The notes: generated from the sequence alone by a model not told the origin. Numbered from the stretch's first letter, positions 11,145 to 24,993 are shown. The stretch: DNA of 64,000 nucleotides from Theristus sp. LFF4_11 (GCA_030248135.1 JASANC010005403.1:1-64000), one strand, 5' to 3'. Translations and numbers: made by a program.

Positions 11145-13327
11145 TAGAGTTGCCACGGTAGGCCTTTTTTGGTCACGGTACGGTTTACGGTTTGAGACGC
11201 AATTTTTTTCACGGTTTCGGTACGGTACGGTAAATTGAAAAGCTCAACGGTACGGTTTTCGGTACGGTTTGAAAAATTTTAAAATCGCACGGTACGGTTT
11301 CGGTACGGTTACCGTGGATTTTGAATTTACACGGGCGGTAAACCGTATTTTTACGGTTTGAAAATTAAAAAGTTTTAAAATGCACTGTGCTTCACTTTTT
11401 GTACTATGCTATACATAGTGTGCATATATGTGTGCTATATACAGGGTGGGCCAAAAAAAAGGTTCCATTTTCAAACTGCTGTCACTGGCTGGTATTTCAA
11501 TATTATGAGCTGAAATTTTCAGCATTGATAAAACATGTGATGCCATTTTTCTGACAAAATTTTTATCCAGTTTGGTGAAGTACCGTAGATTCAGTTTTAC
11601 AGCACAATGTTTAAAAATTCCCAAATTTTCAAAAAAAACGGATGTTTAACCAAGAATTTAACAACGAATCATTGCTCATAGACATCCAAATCATCATCAA
11701 GGTTTGTCGTTCGGCAGCGGCTGGATGGAATTTTACGCGAAACTGGCGAGTCACTGCAGAAAAACTTTCAGATTGCTCCCACCGGATAGCACACCAGACC
11801 CGTTGTTCTGCTGTCCACTTAACCATGACGAAACTGCAGAAAACTGAAACTGAAACACTGTTTTTATTCAAACCGTAGAAAAACTTTTCAAAAGAAACAA
11901 ATTAACAGACAGAGCAACACAGAAAATAAAAAATCAACTGAACAATTCTTTCTGTCGCAGTCACATGGCTGCTGACTCGAGTCCGTTGTGAAACATCAGA
12001 ATTTCGCTCGAGGTGCTCAAATGCAATTTTTAAGTGTGAGACCTTTCCACTCTGAGCGCATGATTTGAACTATCACGGGTATCCAAAAAGACCAATTTGT
12101 CACCTTCGCAACAGTTTCAAAATTGAATCACGCATCTTGATACTAATTTTTTCTTGCACTCATTTCAGTCAATTTGTTGATTTTTCGAGCTTTTTAGAAA
12201 ATCTGCCACAGTGAGCGCTAGGAATTATATATCGGAAAAAAACTTTTGTCAGTAAAATGGCAACACACGTTTTATCAGTGCTGAAAATTTCAGCTCATAA
12301 TATTAAAACACCAGCCAGTGACAGCAGTTTGAAAATGGAACCTTTTTTTGGCCCACCCTGTATATCTATATCTATACTATCTCTCTGTGCTATTTTGTTG
12401 TGTTGTATGTCGCCGTTCTCGTTCAGTCAGACAAGCAATGGAAGCGGCAGTGGGACAAAAACAAAACACAAACTTACACCATCTACCTACATCATAGCAA
12501 GAGTACAGGAAGACCCAACCGAAACCTAAATCTACCACATCACAAGGTGGACCAGCACAGCACCAGAGTCAGACCAGCTGAACCAACCCTGCGCTGCGTA
12601 AGGTGTGAAATCAAGATAATAAAGAAACAAAATATTTTTTTATTTTACAGAACTGGCCGAGAATCGATACCCGTTTATTTGCACAATCCCATTTGTGTTT
12701 TTTATGCCCGCTTTTGCACAAAAATGTTTTTTAAACAATATTATTTCAGTTTCTACTGTTTAAAAATTGCAAATTTGTGTTCACCAAAATTTTGCTTTTT
12801 GAAAGTCACAGAATTTTAGTTAAAATCTTGTAAAAACTGCTGTTTGTTTAGCGTTCTCACAGTCACAATCGATCTTCATGACCTGTTTTATTGTCATTAA
12901 TTATTAATTAGCGCGTGTTTTATTTTAGTTTTTTTAGTATACACCAAAAAAAACTAAAAAAAGTAATGTGAAAGCCGTTGATTTTTACAACGGCACAAAA
13001 AAACAAATAAAATTTTTATGTATCCGTGGGACATGCAACCTATATGATACCAACGAAAAATCAAAGGCACGCCACGCCACACACAGCGCACGCACACAAA
13101 AAAAGCTTGGTCAAACCGTCAATTTTGGAAAAAATACGACGGTTTCGGTACGGTTTGCCAAAATTTTGCCACGGTACGGTCAACGGTACGGTAATTGTAT
13201 TTTGATGACGGTACGGTTTTCGGTACGGTTTGGAAATTTTAAAATCGCACGGTACGGTCACGGTACGGTACGGTAAAACCGTACCGCCCGTATTTTTACG
13301 GTTTTTACGGTTACCGTGGCAACTATA
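11145..13327. mobile_element. hAT-like element with ACGGTACGGT subterminal repeats, copy 1
   Basis: Flanked by an exact 8-bp duplication GCTGTGAT (11137-11144 and 13328-13335). Ends are TAGAGTTGCCACGGTA and TACCGTGGCAACTATA. Both subterminal zones are packed with CGGTACGGTTT motifs, as expected for transposase-binding sites. No hAT transposase was recognised, so it is probably non-autonomous. A mariner-like element is nested inside. Confidence 0.8.
11442..12360. mobile_element. Tc1/mariner-like element nested in the hAT-like element
   Basis: TA dinucleotides at 11440-41 and 12361-62 flank matching ends CAGGGTGGGCCAAAAAAA and TTTTTTTGGCCCACCCTG. The inverted repeat extends over 100 bp. On the minus strand, about 11629-11871, an 80-codon ORF starting MVKWTAEQRVWCAIRW resembles the N-terminal helix-turn-helix region of mariner-type transposases. 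No DDE catalytic domain remains, so the element is a deletion derivative. Confidence 0.8.
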
Positions 13328-13950
13328 GCTGTGATATCGGCATATTCTACAAACAAAAATCATGCATTTGGGCTTTTGGAAATTTTAATCGGCTTGAAAT
13401 TGCTTTCGTTCAGATGTTGACCTGCAAATCGATTGAAAGTTCTGAGTGTGATTCTTTAAAATTTATTCATTTGTCAAGTTTTTCAAAAAAGTGATCAATC
13501 GCCACTGCCCATTTCTTTGTGTATTTTACACATGTTTATGTTCGTTGCAATTTGTATTGCTGAATAGTGAAAATAAATGAAAATTTAAAAAAATCAACGG
13601 AATGCAAAAATAAGCAATCGCAAGCACTTTTCAAATATGCGCTTTTCATCTAGTTTAAATTGACTTTTCTAAAAATTCATTACCTTAAAAACTCATCATA
13701 ACACATCGTTAGTTTGTTTATCTATTTTTACAAACTACAATCCGTGCAAAGAAAAATGAATGATAAAAAACGACCAGAAATAGTAAAAAAACAGTGAGCC
13801 ACTTCAAAAGATTGAATAAATTTATTCTTTGTCAACTCCATTCATTTCGTCACCAGTTTTTTTGCACACAATTGAAATGTTACGGTATTGTCCAAGTAAA
13901 AAAACTGGATAAATTGCGTAGATCGGTTAGTTTTTTATTGTCATTTCGAC

Positions 13951-14049
13951 ACGTTCAGAGAGCTGCATTCGTATCTCTCGCAAACGTCGACGAATCTCGA
14001 ATGTTCTGCCGTCCATCAACAACACCTCGGCTCAGAGGAATATTTTTGA
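13951..14049 (+). pseudogene. Duplicated tail of the last DDR exon
   Basis: Exact second copy of the DDR C-terminus, from the [10 protein letters not shown] segment to the EEYF stop, created by the 3.07 kb tandem duplication. It has no splice acceptor of its own and no upstream kinase exon, so it is an inert fragment. If an upstream donor spliced into it, the same C-terminus would result. Confidence 0.85.
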
Positions 14050-14218
14050 ACCATTGGTGATCTTTAATGGGGTACAAACGTTTTGCACAAAAGGAATATT
14101 TTATTTTTGTGATTAATTGTTATTTGAAGTACTGTCTGTTTATTTTTTACTGTTTTCGACATAAAACACCCAATGCCGCGCAAATTCTACAATATTTTAT
14201 CAGAGGTTTGGCTGTGAT

Positions 14219-16400
14219 TAGAGTTGCCACGGTAGGCCTTTTTTGGTCACGGTACGGTTTACGGTTTGAGACGCAATTTTTTTCACGGTTTCGGTACGGT
14301 ACGGTAAATTGAAAAGCTCAACGGTACGGTTTTCGGTACGGTTTGAAAAATTTTAAAATCGCACGGTACGGTTTCGGTACGGTTACCGTGGATTTTGAAT
14401 TTACACGGGCGGTAAACCGTATTTTTACGGTTTGAAAATTAAAAAGTTTTAAAATGCACTGTGCTTCACTTTTTGTACTATGCTATACATAGTGTGCATA
14501 TATGTGTGCTATATACAGGGTGGGCCAAAAAAAGGTTCCATTTTCAAACTGCTGTCACTGGCTGGTATTTCAATATTATGAGCTGAAATTTTCAGCATTG
14601 ATAAAACATGTGATGCCATTTTTCTGACAAAATTTTTATCCAGTTTGGTCAAGTACCGTAGATTCAGTTTTACAGCACAATGTTTAAAAATTCCCAAATT
14701 TTCAAAAAAAACGGATGTTTAACCAAGAATTTAACAACGAATCATTGCTCATAGACATCCAAATCATCATCAAGGTTTGTCGTTCGGCAGCGGCTGGATG
14801 GAATTTTACGCGAAACTGGCGAGTCACTGCAGAAAAACTTTCAGATTGCTCCCACCGGATAGCACACCAGACCCGTTGTTCTGCTGTCCACTTAACCATG
14901 ACGAAACTGCAGAAAACTGAAACTGAAACACTGTTTTTATTCAAACCGTAGAAAAACTTTTCAAAAGAAACAAATTAACAGACAGAGCAACACAGAAAAT
15001 AAAAAATCAACTGAACAATTCTTTCTGTCGCAGTCACATGGCTGCTGACTCGAGTCCGTTGTGAAACATCAGAATTTCGCTCGAGGTGCTCAAATGCAAT
15101 TTTTAAGTGTGAGACCTTTCCACTCTGAGCGCATGATTTGAACTATCACGGGTATCCAAAAAGACCAATTTGTCACCTTCGCAACAGTTTCAAAATTGAA
15201 TCACGCATCTTGATACTAATTTTTTCTTGCACTCATTTCAGTCAATTTGTTGATTTTTCGAGCTTTTTAGAAAATCTGCCACAGTGAGCGCTAGGAATTA
15301 TATATCGGAAAAAAACTTTTGTCAGTAAAATGGCAACACACGTTTTATCAGTGCTGAAAATTTCAGCTCATAATATTAAAACACCAGCCAGTGACAGCAG
15401 TTTGAAAATGGAACCTTTTTTTGGCCCACCCTGTATATCTATATCTATACTATCTCTCTGTGCTATTTTGTTGTGTTGTATGTCGCCGTTCTCGTTCAGT
15501 CAGACAAGCAATGGAAGCGGCAGTGGGACAAAAACAAAACACAAACTTACACCATCTACCTACATCATAGCAAGAGTACAGGAAGACCCAACCGAAACCT
15601 AAATCTACCACATCACAAGGTGGACCAGCACAGCACCAGAGTCAGACCAGCTGAACCAACCCTGCGCTGCGTAAGGTGTGAAATCAAGATAATAAAGAAA
15701 CAAAATATTTTTTTATTTTACAGAACTGGCCGGGAATCGATACCCGTTTATTTGCACAATCCCATTTGTGTTTTTTATGCCAGCTTTTGCACAAAAATGT
15801 TTTTTAAACAATATTATTTCAGTTTCTACTGTTTAAAAATTGCAAATTTGTGTTCACCAAAATTTTGCTTTTTGAAAGTCACAGAATTTTAGTTAAAATC
15901 TTGTAAAAACTGCTGTTTGTTTAGCGTTCTCACAGTCACAATCGATCTTCATGACCTGTTTTATTGTCATTAATTATTAATTAGCGCGTGTTTTATTTTA
16001 GTTTTTTTAGTATACACCAAAAAAAACTAAAAAAAGTAATGTGAAAGCCGTTGATTTTTACAACGGCACAAAAAAACAAATAAAATTTTTATGTATCCGT
16101 GGGACATGCAACCTATATGATACCAACGAAAAATCAAAGGCACGCCACGCCACACACAGCGCACGCACACAAAAAAAGCTTGGTCAAACCGTCAATTTTG
16201 GAAAAAATACGACGGTTTCGGTACGGTTTGCCAAAATTTTGCCACGGTACGGTCAACGGTACGGTAATTGTATTTTGATGACGGTACGGTTTTCGGTACG
16301 GTTTGGAAATTTTAAAATCGCACGGTACGGTCACGGTACGGTACGGTAAAACCGTACCGCCCGTATTTTTACGGTTTTTACGGTTACCGTGGCAACTATA
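14219..16400. mobile_element. hAT-like element with nested mariner, copy 2
   Basis: Second copy of 11145-13327 with its nested TA-flanked element (about 14516-15433), carried along by the tandem duplication rather than by transposition. It shows the same GCTGTGAT duplications. Confidence 0.85.
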
Positions 16401-17024
16401 GCTGTGATATCGGCATATTCTACAAACAAAAATCATGCATTTGGGCTTTTGGAAATTTTAATCGGCTTGAAATTGCTTTCGTTCAGATGTTGACCTGCAA
16501 ATCGATTGAAAGTTCTGAGTGTGATTCTTTAAAATTTATTCATTTGTCAAGTTTTTCAAAAAAGTGATCAATCGCCACTGCCCATTTCTTTGTGTATTTT
16601 ACACATGTTTATGTTCGTTGCAATTTGTATTGCTGAATAGTGAAAATAAATGAAAATTTAAAAAAATCAACGGAATGCAAAAATAAGCAATCGCAAGCAC
16701 TTTTCAAATATGCGCTTTTCATCTAGTTTAAATTGACTTTTCTAAAAATTCATTACCTTAAAAACTCATCATAACACATCGTTAGTTTGTTTATCTATTT
16801 TTACAAACTACAATCCGTGCAAAGAAAAATGAATGATAAAAAACGACCAGAAATAGTAAAAAAACAGTGAGCCACTTCAAAAGATTGAATAAATTTATTC
16901 TTTGTCAACTCCATTCATTTCGTCACCAGTTTTTTTGCACACAATTGAAATGTTACGGTATTGTCCAAGTAAAAAAACTGGATAAATTGCGTAGATCGGT
17001 TAGTTTTTTATTGTCATTTCGACA

Positions 17025-17470
17025 CAAAAAAAGTTGAGAGCTGAATGGTCGTGCGTATGGGAACGGCACAACCTACAGTTTCCTGAAAGAAAAAATGACG
17101 AAAATTTTGTGATGATTTATTTTTATTATCGCGAATGTTAGAATGCGATGACAAGCTCAGATTTTGTGTCCAATGTGCAATTCGTCGTGTTTTCCACTCG
17201 ACTTCAAAAACTCAAGTGCCAACTTAGACTGTACATTCAAAAATGTTTATCGTGCTCTCAACAACACATATGCAGCTGTCCCGCATTGTGTGAGTGGGAG
17301 TTGACGCTAATACACGCATTGTTTGGCGCACTGTTTTACTCATCTTTGATTAGTCGTCGACTAATCAATAGTGAAAATGTGCGTCAAATTAATAAGAGCA
17401 GCAGAAACACTCGTTTTAAGTATTGAATTTTTGCAAGATTTGCAATAATGTGAACTGTGATCGCAAGACA
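17025..17470. other. Spacer upstream of the Kunitz/lustrin gene
   Basis: About 450 bp without a recognisable repeat. It should hold the promoter and 5' UTR of the gene starting at 17471. No core promoter element could be identified with confidence. Confidence 0.3.
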
Positions 17471-20400
17471 ATGCTTTACACAAAATTATGCATTTCCTGG
17501 ACCATTTTTGCTGTTGTCAAAGGACAGCTAGGTGCGAGAGTGGTTGGAGTGAACGAGGGTCGACCACACCCTGGCTATCGTAAGTGCCTATTGGGGCATT
17601 CATGAAACAGTATTTAGCGACCGCGTAGCTATGATATGGTTTAACACAGTTACACGTCACTAAATACTGCTTCATGAATGGCTCAGTGCGGTCCTTGATT
17701 GTTAAAGTTGACCATTAAAACTATTAGATACCATCACAACATACAGGTACCCGAGAGCTCAGCCTGCCAGATTGCACATTTCAGTTTACCTGTACGCTGT
17801 GCCGTCCAGTCCGTGTCCTTATGGGAATCCACTCGGCAACTGCGATTACTATCTGGAGCAGCCATGCCCACCAAACCACTGGTGTCAGATGGGTGTCAAT
17901 AGCGCTGATATGAACTGCTGCCCGGTGCTTTGTGAGCGCATTCATGGAATATGCATTTTGGGAATTTTTTGGTTTTGAACAAATGCTATGAACAGTTAAG
18001 CGGCATTCATGAAGTAGTATTTAGTGACGCGTAGCTATGCTACGCGTCACTAAATACTGGTTAATGAATGCCCCTTTAAACTTTTCGTTTGTTTGACCTG
18101 TGCTCCAGATCCAAACTACGAGTGCTCCGCGCCACGAGACCCCGGCGAAGGGACAACGCTACGACCGAGGTGGTACTTTGACAAAATGACTGGCAATTGT
18201 GAATCGTTCTACTATCGCGGGCGTAAAGGCAACGCGAACAACTACCCGACGCAGAAACACTGCAAAGTCGCGTGCATGGGTCAAGTGTTTCGCAATGTCA
18301 ATGGTAAAGCAAAAAACGTTGACCGACCGCTTTTTATTATGGCCTATTTTTTTAAACGTGTCCCACTGAAATGACGTCATGTGCCACAAAACATGCGCTT
18401 GTCGTTCACAGCAAACCAGACTATCCGTTTAGCCGATTTCTTCCCGTAAACAAATGGTGAATGTCGAATCAGTCACACCAAACTGAAATTTTAGTGCCTG
18501 TACTTTGACAAACGGGCGTTTTTAAATAAAATGACGTCACGTTAGTCCGGACACGTTTGAATAAATCCACAATACTTGCCATCCGGCGTTGACTATATTG
18601 GTGTGATCCCTTTTTGTCGTGATCTCTATTGTGCTCATAGTTTCTCTCTTCCACCCACTCTCTTCCACTCACTCCCCCACCCCGCGAGGCGAGGCACGTT
18701 TTCAGTCATCATGACCGCTGCTCCTTGGGCGTCTGCTGCTGTTACGGGTGATGATGACACGTCGCGACGAGACCGAGCTGCCGATGTCGTCTGGAGCCAA
18801 AAGGGTGTTGCCGGGGGCGTCAGTGTGCAGTGTGCCCAGCAATTTGTGAATTCGATCACTAAAGCTGACAGATTCCGAAGGCGACTGATTCAAGGAATCA
18901 GGGAGTGTTGTGATTGTCTGGTGGTGGTTATCCTTCTGTCATGGGCGTTTATTGAATCTGATCCCAATTACCTCGGTCATTCGGCAAGGTTTTTTTTCAA
19001 GTCGCCACCCTCATAGCTGTTTCATGCTTACACATTTGCCTCACAATTTTCATATCGGTTGTCACATTCTTCTTTCAGAGCGTCTGTACTTCGCGTCCGC
19101 ATTCCTCGACACTCCGTATCCATACGGCGCAGCGCCATACGCCAGCAGCGGCCTGCCACTGTTGCAGCCGATCGCGCGTCCCCCGACCACTAGCACACCA
19201 TCAAGCACCAACAATCCGTTTGTGACGTTTGACCCACGAAAAGTCTCCGTGATTCCGGTGCCGTATTATCCGTATTCGCCGGGCGCTTATACACTCGGTA
19301 TGTTTTGTATTCAAGTGGTTCAGGAGGGGCCCATCACTGATGAGGCCACCCCTCTTCTTCATATGATGTTGGCCAGGCCGAAATGCACAGAACCATTCTA
19401 CAATTTGGTTGATTTAATAAAGTTTTTTTCTTGTAGTGTGACACATTCAAAATGAAACAGTGCAAATTGGGCCCATTGATTGACCATAACCATAACCATT
19501 ATTGGCTGTGTGCGCCAGCTTTGCTGGTTTGGAAACTGGTTTCCCTTGTGCATATGGCTGACGCTTACAATGTGTCGAATAAAATCAATCAATAAAATCA
19601 ATCAATAAAATCAATCAATCAATCAATCAATCAATCAACAAAGTGCAGCCTCCGACGGTGAACGCTTCTACTTGTCGGTTAGTGGCAGTGGTACGGCGAG
19701 TGGCATCTTGCCTGGCTACCAGGGTGCCAGTGGTACGGCCGGTGGCATCTTGCCTGGCTACCAAGGTGCCAGTTCCGTGTTTCTGCCGACGCCGGTGCCG
19801 GACACAGCAAGTGCCACACAGAGTTGCTGTTTGCGCGCACCATCGCAGAGCTGCTGTCTGCCGCCTGCTCAACAGAACTGTTGCGCCCAGTCCCAGTTTC
19901 AGACGACCACCCCCGCTACAACCAATCGACCACTGTTTCCAGCGTCACTGTTTCCCATCTACTTTCCAACGCAACAACCGATTACGCAACGACCAGGTAT
20001 TTGCAATTTTTTTTCAGATCTGCGACGAAAAGCGTTTCAAGGGTCACGGGAGACTAGTTTCAAGCGTTGTGTGGCAATTCAAAATGACCTAACTGACCGG
20101 TCCGATTTATGGGACTCGAATCACTTTACCAAATTATCTAAAAATGCGGGAGACGCATATAAAAGGAGGAATATGGCCTTGTGTAAGCAGTGAAAGACTT
20201 GGCTCGACAACGCTTTTCAAGTCTCTGAGGTGGTACACACGGATACAAGTACATAAGAGCCATATTTTTGCGCCGTTTATTTATGATTTCGGTTGCACAT
20301 GGCAACCCTCGTACTTTGTATTGTAGACAAATGAAACTTTCACATTTGCGGATTTCGGGCATTTAGCGACCACTAAAACTACTAAAATAACAATCAGACT

Positions 20401-23400
20401 TTAGCTCGCTGACACTGGTTTGTCCAGGACAAATTGTATCGCAGAAGCATTGCGGAACGCAAGGTCTCCTGTGGCAAAGGCAATGACTCATGGGACAGAC
20501 GGTTTATCCTGCCACACTAGTTGAAGTTGACACCGGTAAAAAAGGTGAAAATCAACGGAAGACAACTCCTTTTTGTCACTGGTGCTGGCTGGTGTGTACA
20601 CAGCGGTGCGGACGTTAACAACAACGAAAAAGCTACATGCAACAATGTTTTGCAATCTCTGATTTTTCTGTTTTTGCACAGAATTTACAGAATTTCGCAC
20701 ATGGCGTGATTTTAGATTAAATCGAAGAGGACAATTAAAAAATAACTTCAAAGTTTTACGCTTTTCAGCAAAACGAAAACGAAAACGAAAGTTTCGGATT
20801 CGCCGCCCTCCGGGGATATAGCGACCGCAGGCCACCGAAACCGAAATCGGGCTAAGATCACTGGTGCCCCCAGGACAGAGCGGGGCTTAGAGGCTGTCCC
20901 CCTCACGTGGCGATCGGTATTGGGTATTGGTTCCACGGGATGGTGAGCCGTCCATTCCCCAATCCCACCGGAGTTTGGTACCTTCGGGTTTCCGGAAAAA
21001 CAAACAAACGCGGCGCAAAAATATGACTCTTATGTACTTGTATCCGTGTGTACCACCTCAGAGACTTGAAAAGCGTTGTCGAGCCAAGTCTTTCACTGCT
21101 TACACAAGGCCATATTCCTCCTTTTATATGCGTCTCCCGCATTTTTAGATAATATTCTGACTTTTACATAAGCCCCGAAGGTCGGACCAAAATCACAATT
21201 CGACTCAGGTTTTTCATTTTTCGTTTTTTAGGCCAATTTCGCCTATGCTATTTCTACGGCCGATTCGCCCAAAATCGTCACGATTCAGTACCTAGAATTG
21301 CTCACACAAGAAAACTGACCCAAAAGCCGTGATTGGCGCAATGAATTACCATGGAAAACACTGTTTTCTTGTTTTTCATTTCTGGACCGGTTTCGCTAAA
21401 TTCCACGGCCGATTCGCCCGAAATCGTCACGATTCAGTATCTAGAGTTGCTCACATAAGAAAACTAACCCAAAATCCGTGATCAGCGCATTGAATTACCC
21501 TGGAAAACACCAGTTTCTCATTTTTTGTTTTTGGACCGATTTCGCCAATTTTCACGGCCGATTCGCCCGAAATCGTCACGATTCAGTATCTAGAGTTGCT
21601 CACATAAGAAAACTAACCCAAAATCCGTGATCAGCGCATTGAATTACCCCGGACTACACCAGTTTCTCATTTTTTGTCTTTAGACCGATTTCGCCAATTT
21701 CCACGGCCGATTCGCCCGAAATCGTCACGATTCAGTATCTAGAGTTGCTCACATAAGAAAACTAACCCAAAATCCGTGATCAGCGCATTGAATTACCCTG
21801 GAAAACACCAGTTTCTCATTTTTTGTTTTTGGACCGATTTCGCCAATTTCCACGGCCGATTCGCCCGAAATCGTCACGATTCAGTATCTAGAGTTGCTCA
21901 CATAAGAAAACTAACCCAAAATCCGTGATCAGCGCATTGAATTACTCCGGACTACACCAGTTTCTCATTTTTTTGTCTTTAGACCGATTTCGCCAATTTC
22001 CACGGCCGATTCGCCCGAAATCGTCACGATTCAATATCTAGAGTTGCTCACATAAGAAAACTAACCCAAAATCCGTGATCAGCGCATTGAATTACCCTGG
22101 AAAACACCAGTTTCTCATTTTTTGTTTTTGGACCGATTTCGCCAATTTCCACGGCCGATTCGCCCGAAATCGTCACGATTCAGTACCTAGAGTTGCTCAC
22201 AAAAGAAAACTAACCCAAAATCCGTGATCAGCGTATTGAATTACCCCGGACTACACCAGTTTCTCATTTTTTGTTTTTGTACCGATTTCGCCAATTTCCA
22301 CACGGCCGATTCGTCCGAAATCGTCACGATTCAGTATCTAGAATTGCTCACATAAGAAAACTAACCCAAAATTCGTGATCAGCGCATTGAATTACCCCGG
22401 ACTACACCAGTTTCTCATTTTTTGTTTTTGGACCGATTTCGCCGATTTCCACGGCCGATTCGCCCGAAATCGTCACGATTTTGGTTATTTAACTGCTATT
22501 CTTTTTACTTTTTCAAAAAATAAAGGTCAAATTCAAACTCTCAGTTGTTGGTTACCCCTAGAAATTGTTTTATTTGTCAAATAACGGTTTGTTTCACGCG
22601 CAGAAATTGGAAATACACTTCAAAATAAGCATTTTTCGTAATTTTGTACAAACAAGCTAAATTTTGAGCCTTGGGAAGCATCGGAGAAAAAAATAAATGC
22701 GAAATTTGAAAATCCCGAAGATTTTTACCCTAGAAAATGTTTTTATCATAACCGTCAGAATTTTCTAAGTATCACTGAAACTGCGTACACATTTTATGAC
22801 ATGACCGAAAAAAAGGGGTAAACAAGAATAGGAAACAGCGAATTCAGAATCGATGTTTTGCGCACACAGCGTGTGTAGAAGATCACCACGAAAAAATTTC
22901 TGGTGCACACAGTGTATCTGTGGATTGTCTGCCTGTGTGCCGCAGAAAAAAATCTCAGCTCCATTTATGTTCACAGAGTGAGGCAAAGTAAGTTTGAAAT
23001 TTTAGCGCGAGCGACTGACGGGCCATATTATGCCTGCATCCGCTGTCCGCTCCGCTCCGCTCCGCTCCGCTCCGCTCGCGAATGGGCATGATTTTGAATT
23101 CCCGCGTCGTGCATTGCAACTGTTTACCTATCTTTGCGCGCATTTACTCTCGGGACCAAAATAAAAGATACTAACTGAAAAACACGCGCTCACAGATAAA
23201 AACTTTTGACAACGGCAAGTATGTATACCACCTCAGACCTGTCAAATTTTTAAGAATCAATGTTTTAGACAATTTTTGCAACAAATGCAAGAACTTTCAC
23301 TTTTTGAGAACCTAACAAAAAGTGCGGTTTTTCATCCGAAAATTAAGTGGATAACGATAATTGAATGTTCATTGCAGCACCGCCGGCAAGCAGCGGTCGA

Positions 23401-24993
23401 CCCCCTGCGGGCCCGGGCATAATCGTGGTGCCCGGCGGGGGCGGGCAGGGTCAAGGCACGCAGTACGTCTACCTGCCCAACCCGTGCTGCCTCTCATCGC
23501 CAGCGACAAACGCCAATGGCTATCGCCTGACGTGCACCAACAACGCGCAGTGCCCCCAAAACTACTGGTGTCACATCGGCGCTTCGACTGAGTACAACGC
23601 CTGTTGTCTTTACGCTGGTACGCTAAGACGAGGTTTGATGTGTGATGATCATTATTTTTCTTTCCAACCGTTCGTTCCAACATTCACAAAATACTGAAAA
23701 ATACACAGAGATACTACGATTCGTTTAGCGCAACCTAGTCAACCAACAGCACAACCACAACCACAGCCTCGACCGACTGTGTTGCCTTCACCAACCAGCA
23801 GCAGCACAGCGTCTCCGGTGGACTTCACCAATCAGCCGTTGACTGTGTTCACAACGAACATCGTTCGAAATCAAACGTCTTCAATCACAACACAAGCGCC
23901 AACCACGGTTGTACGAACGAACGACTCATGTGCATTTCCAATGTCGGTTGGCGCCGGGCCATTCGAACTGAGTCGCTGGGCATTCGATCAGGCAACGAAG
24001 ACCTGCGTTCCGTTCACCTACTACGGACTGCTGGGCAACGCGAACAATTTCCAGACGCAGCAGATCTGCGAGAGCACTTGCAAAGGTCGGTCGGTACTTT
24101 GCAACTATTTGCTTTATTGTTGTTCATTCCCGATTTTGTCCGCAACTGGTAGTTTCATTCGTGGCGGACAATGAGACATTCGTGTCGTGAAGTTAGACAG
24201 TTGTGCATCGAATTCTTAGGCTACGAAGCGCGTGACGTGTGTCAAACAGCGTCGCTTGGTGTGCGCTGCGATGAAAGAACGGAGTGTCCCGTTGGATTCT
24301 GGTGTCATCGCGGCGAAACCATTCTCGACAACATCTGTTGCCCAAATATCGGTGTTGCACATTTGTTTGTTTTATTTTGGCTTGTTACCTATCGTTTCAC
24401 ACTAAATCTGCGCAGTGCAAGAATAGAATTGCTTTATTTCTGGGTGTTTCATAATCCAGACGAAGCAAAGTGCAGTCAACCGATGAACGTTGGCAGTGGT
24501 TCGGCATCGTTGACTCGCTGGTATATGGACCCATCAGATGGACCGTGCGGCACTTGCCATCAATTCACTTACCGCGGCCTTCGTGGCAACCAGAACAACT
24601 TCATCACACTGGCTGAATGCGAACGAGAATGCTCAGGTTGGTTTTGGTGACCGCACTTGTACAAACAAGTGAACAAATTAGCAAACTCTAATTGGTCAAG
24701 ACACTCAAGAAAATGTAACTACTGGAAAGTGGAAACCGTTTCATTTGCCACTCCACGCCGCCTCTGTGATACTATCAAAGAGAGCGTGTCATTATCAACG
24801 TATCCGTTCTGTCACCCTCGTGGCCTGGTGGTAGTGCGTTAGACTACAGTCTGTGCGCTCGGGGGATCGAGCCCCGCTGACGGGGTGTATAGGCACTTAA
24901 TGACAGGGAAACTCGATGGGCGCCCTACTCAATGGCGTTCAGTACGCTTCTCTGGATTAGCCCTGGCTAAAAACATTGCCTAAAAATCCCATC

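Larger units (their letters stand above)
10877..17024 (+). repeat. Tandem duplication of a 3.07 kb unit
   Basis: Two head-to-tail copies, 10877-13950 and 13951-17024. They differ by very few changes, for example an 8-A against a 7-A run near 11453, GAAG/CAAG near 11577 and CCCGC/CCAGC near 12710. The unit carries the last 99 nt of DDR coding sequence, the DDR 3' flank and a transposon nest. The junction shares only a two-base AC, so the duplication probably arose by end joining or replication slippage. It is clearly younger than the transposons inside it. Confidence 0.95.

Noticed and set aside
21180..22490. CRISPR-like array
   Set aside because: The units are ~149 bp head-to-tail repeats without unique spacers, in a eukaryotic intron.
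23041..23080. (TCCGC)n run as a functional element
   Set aside because: A short simple repeat of about seven units with nothing else to support a role.
24814..24890. A genuine tRNA gene
   Set aside because: The sequence has box-like motifs but no complete cloverleaf, and it recurs four times with the same body and tail, so it is a SINE head.
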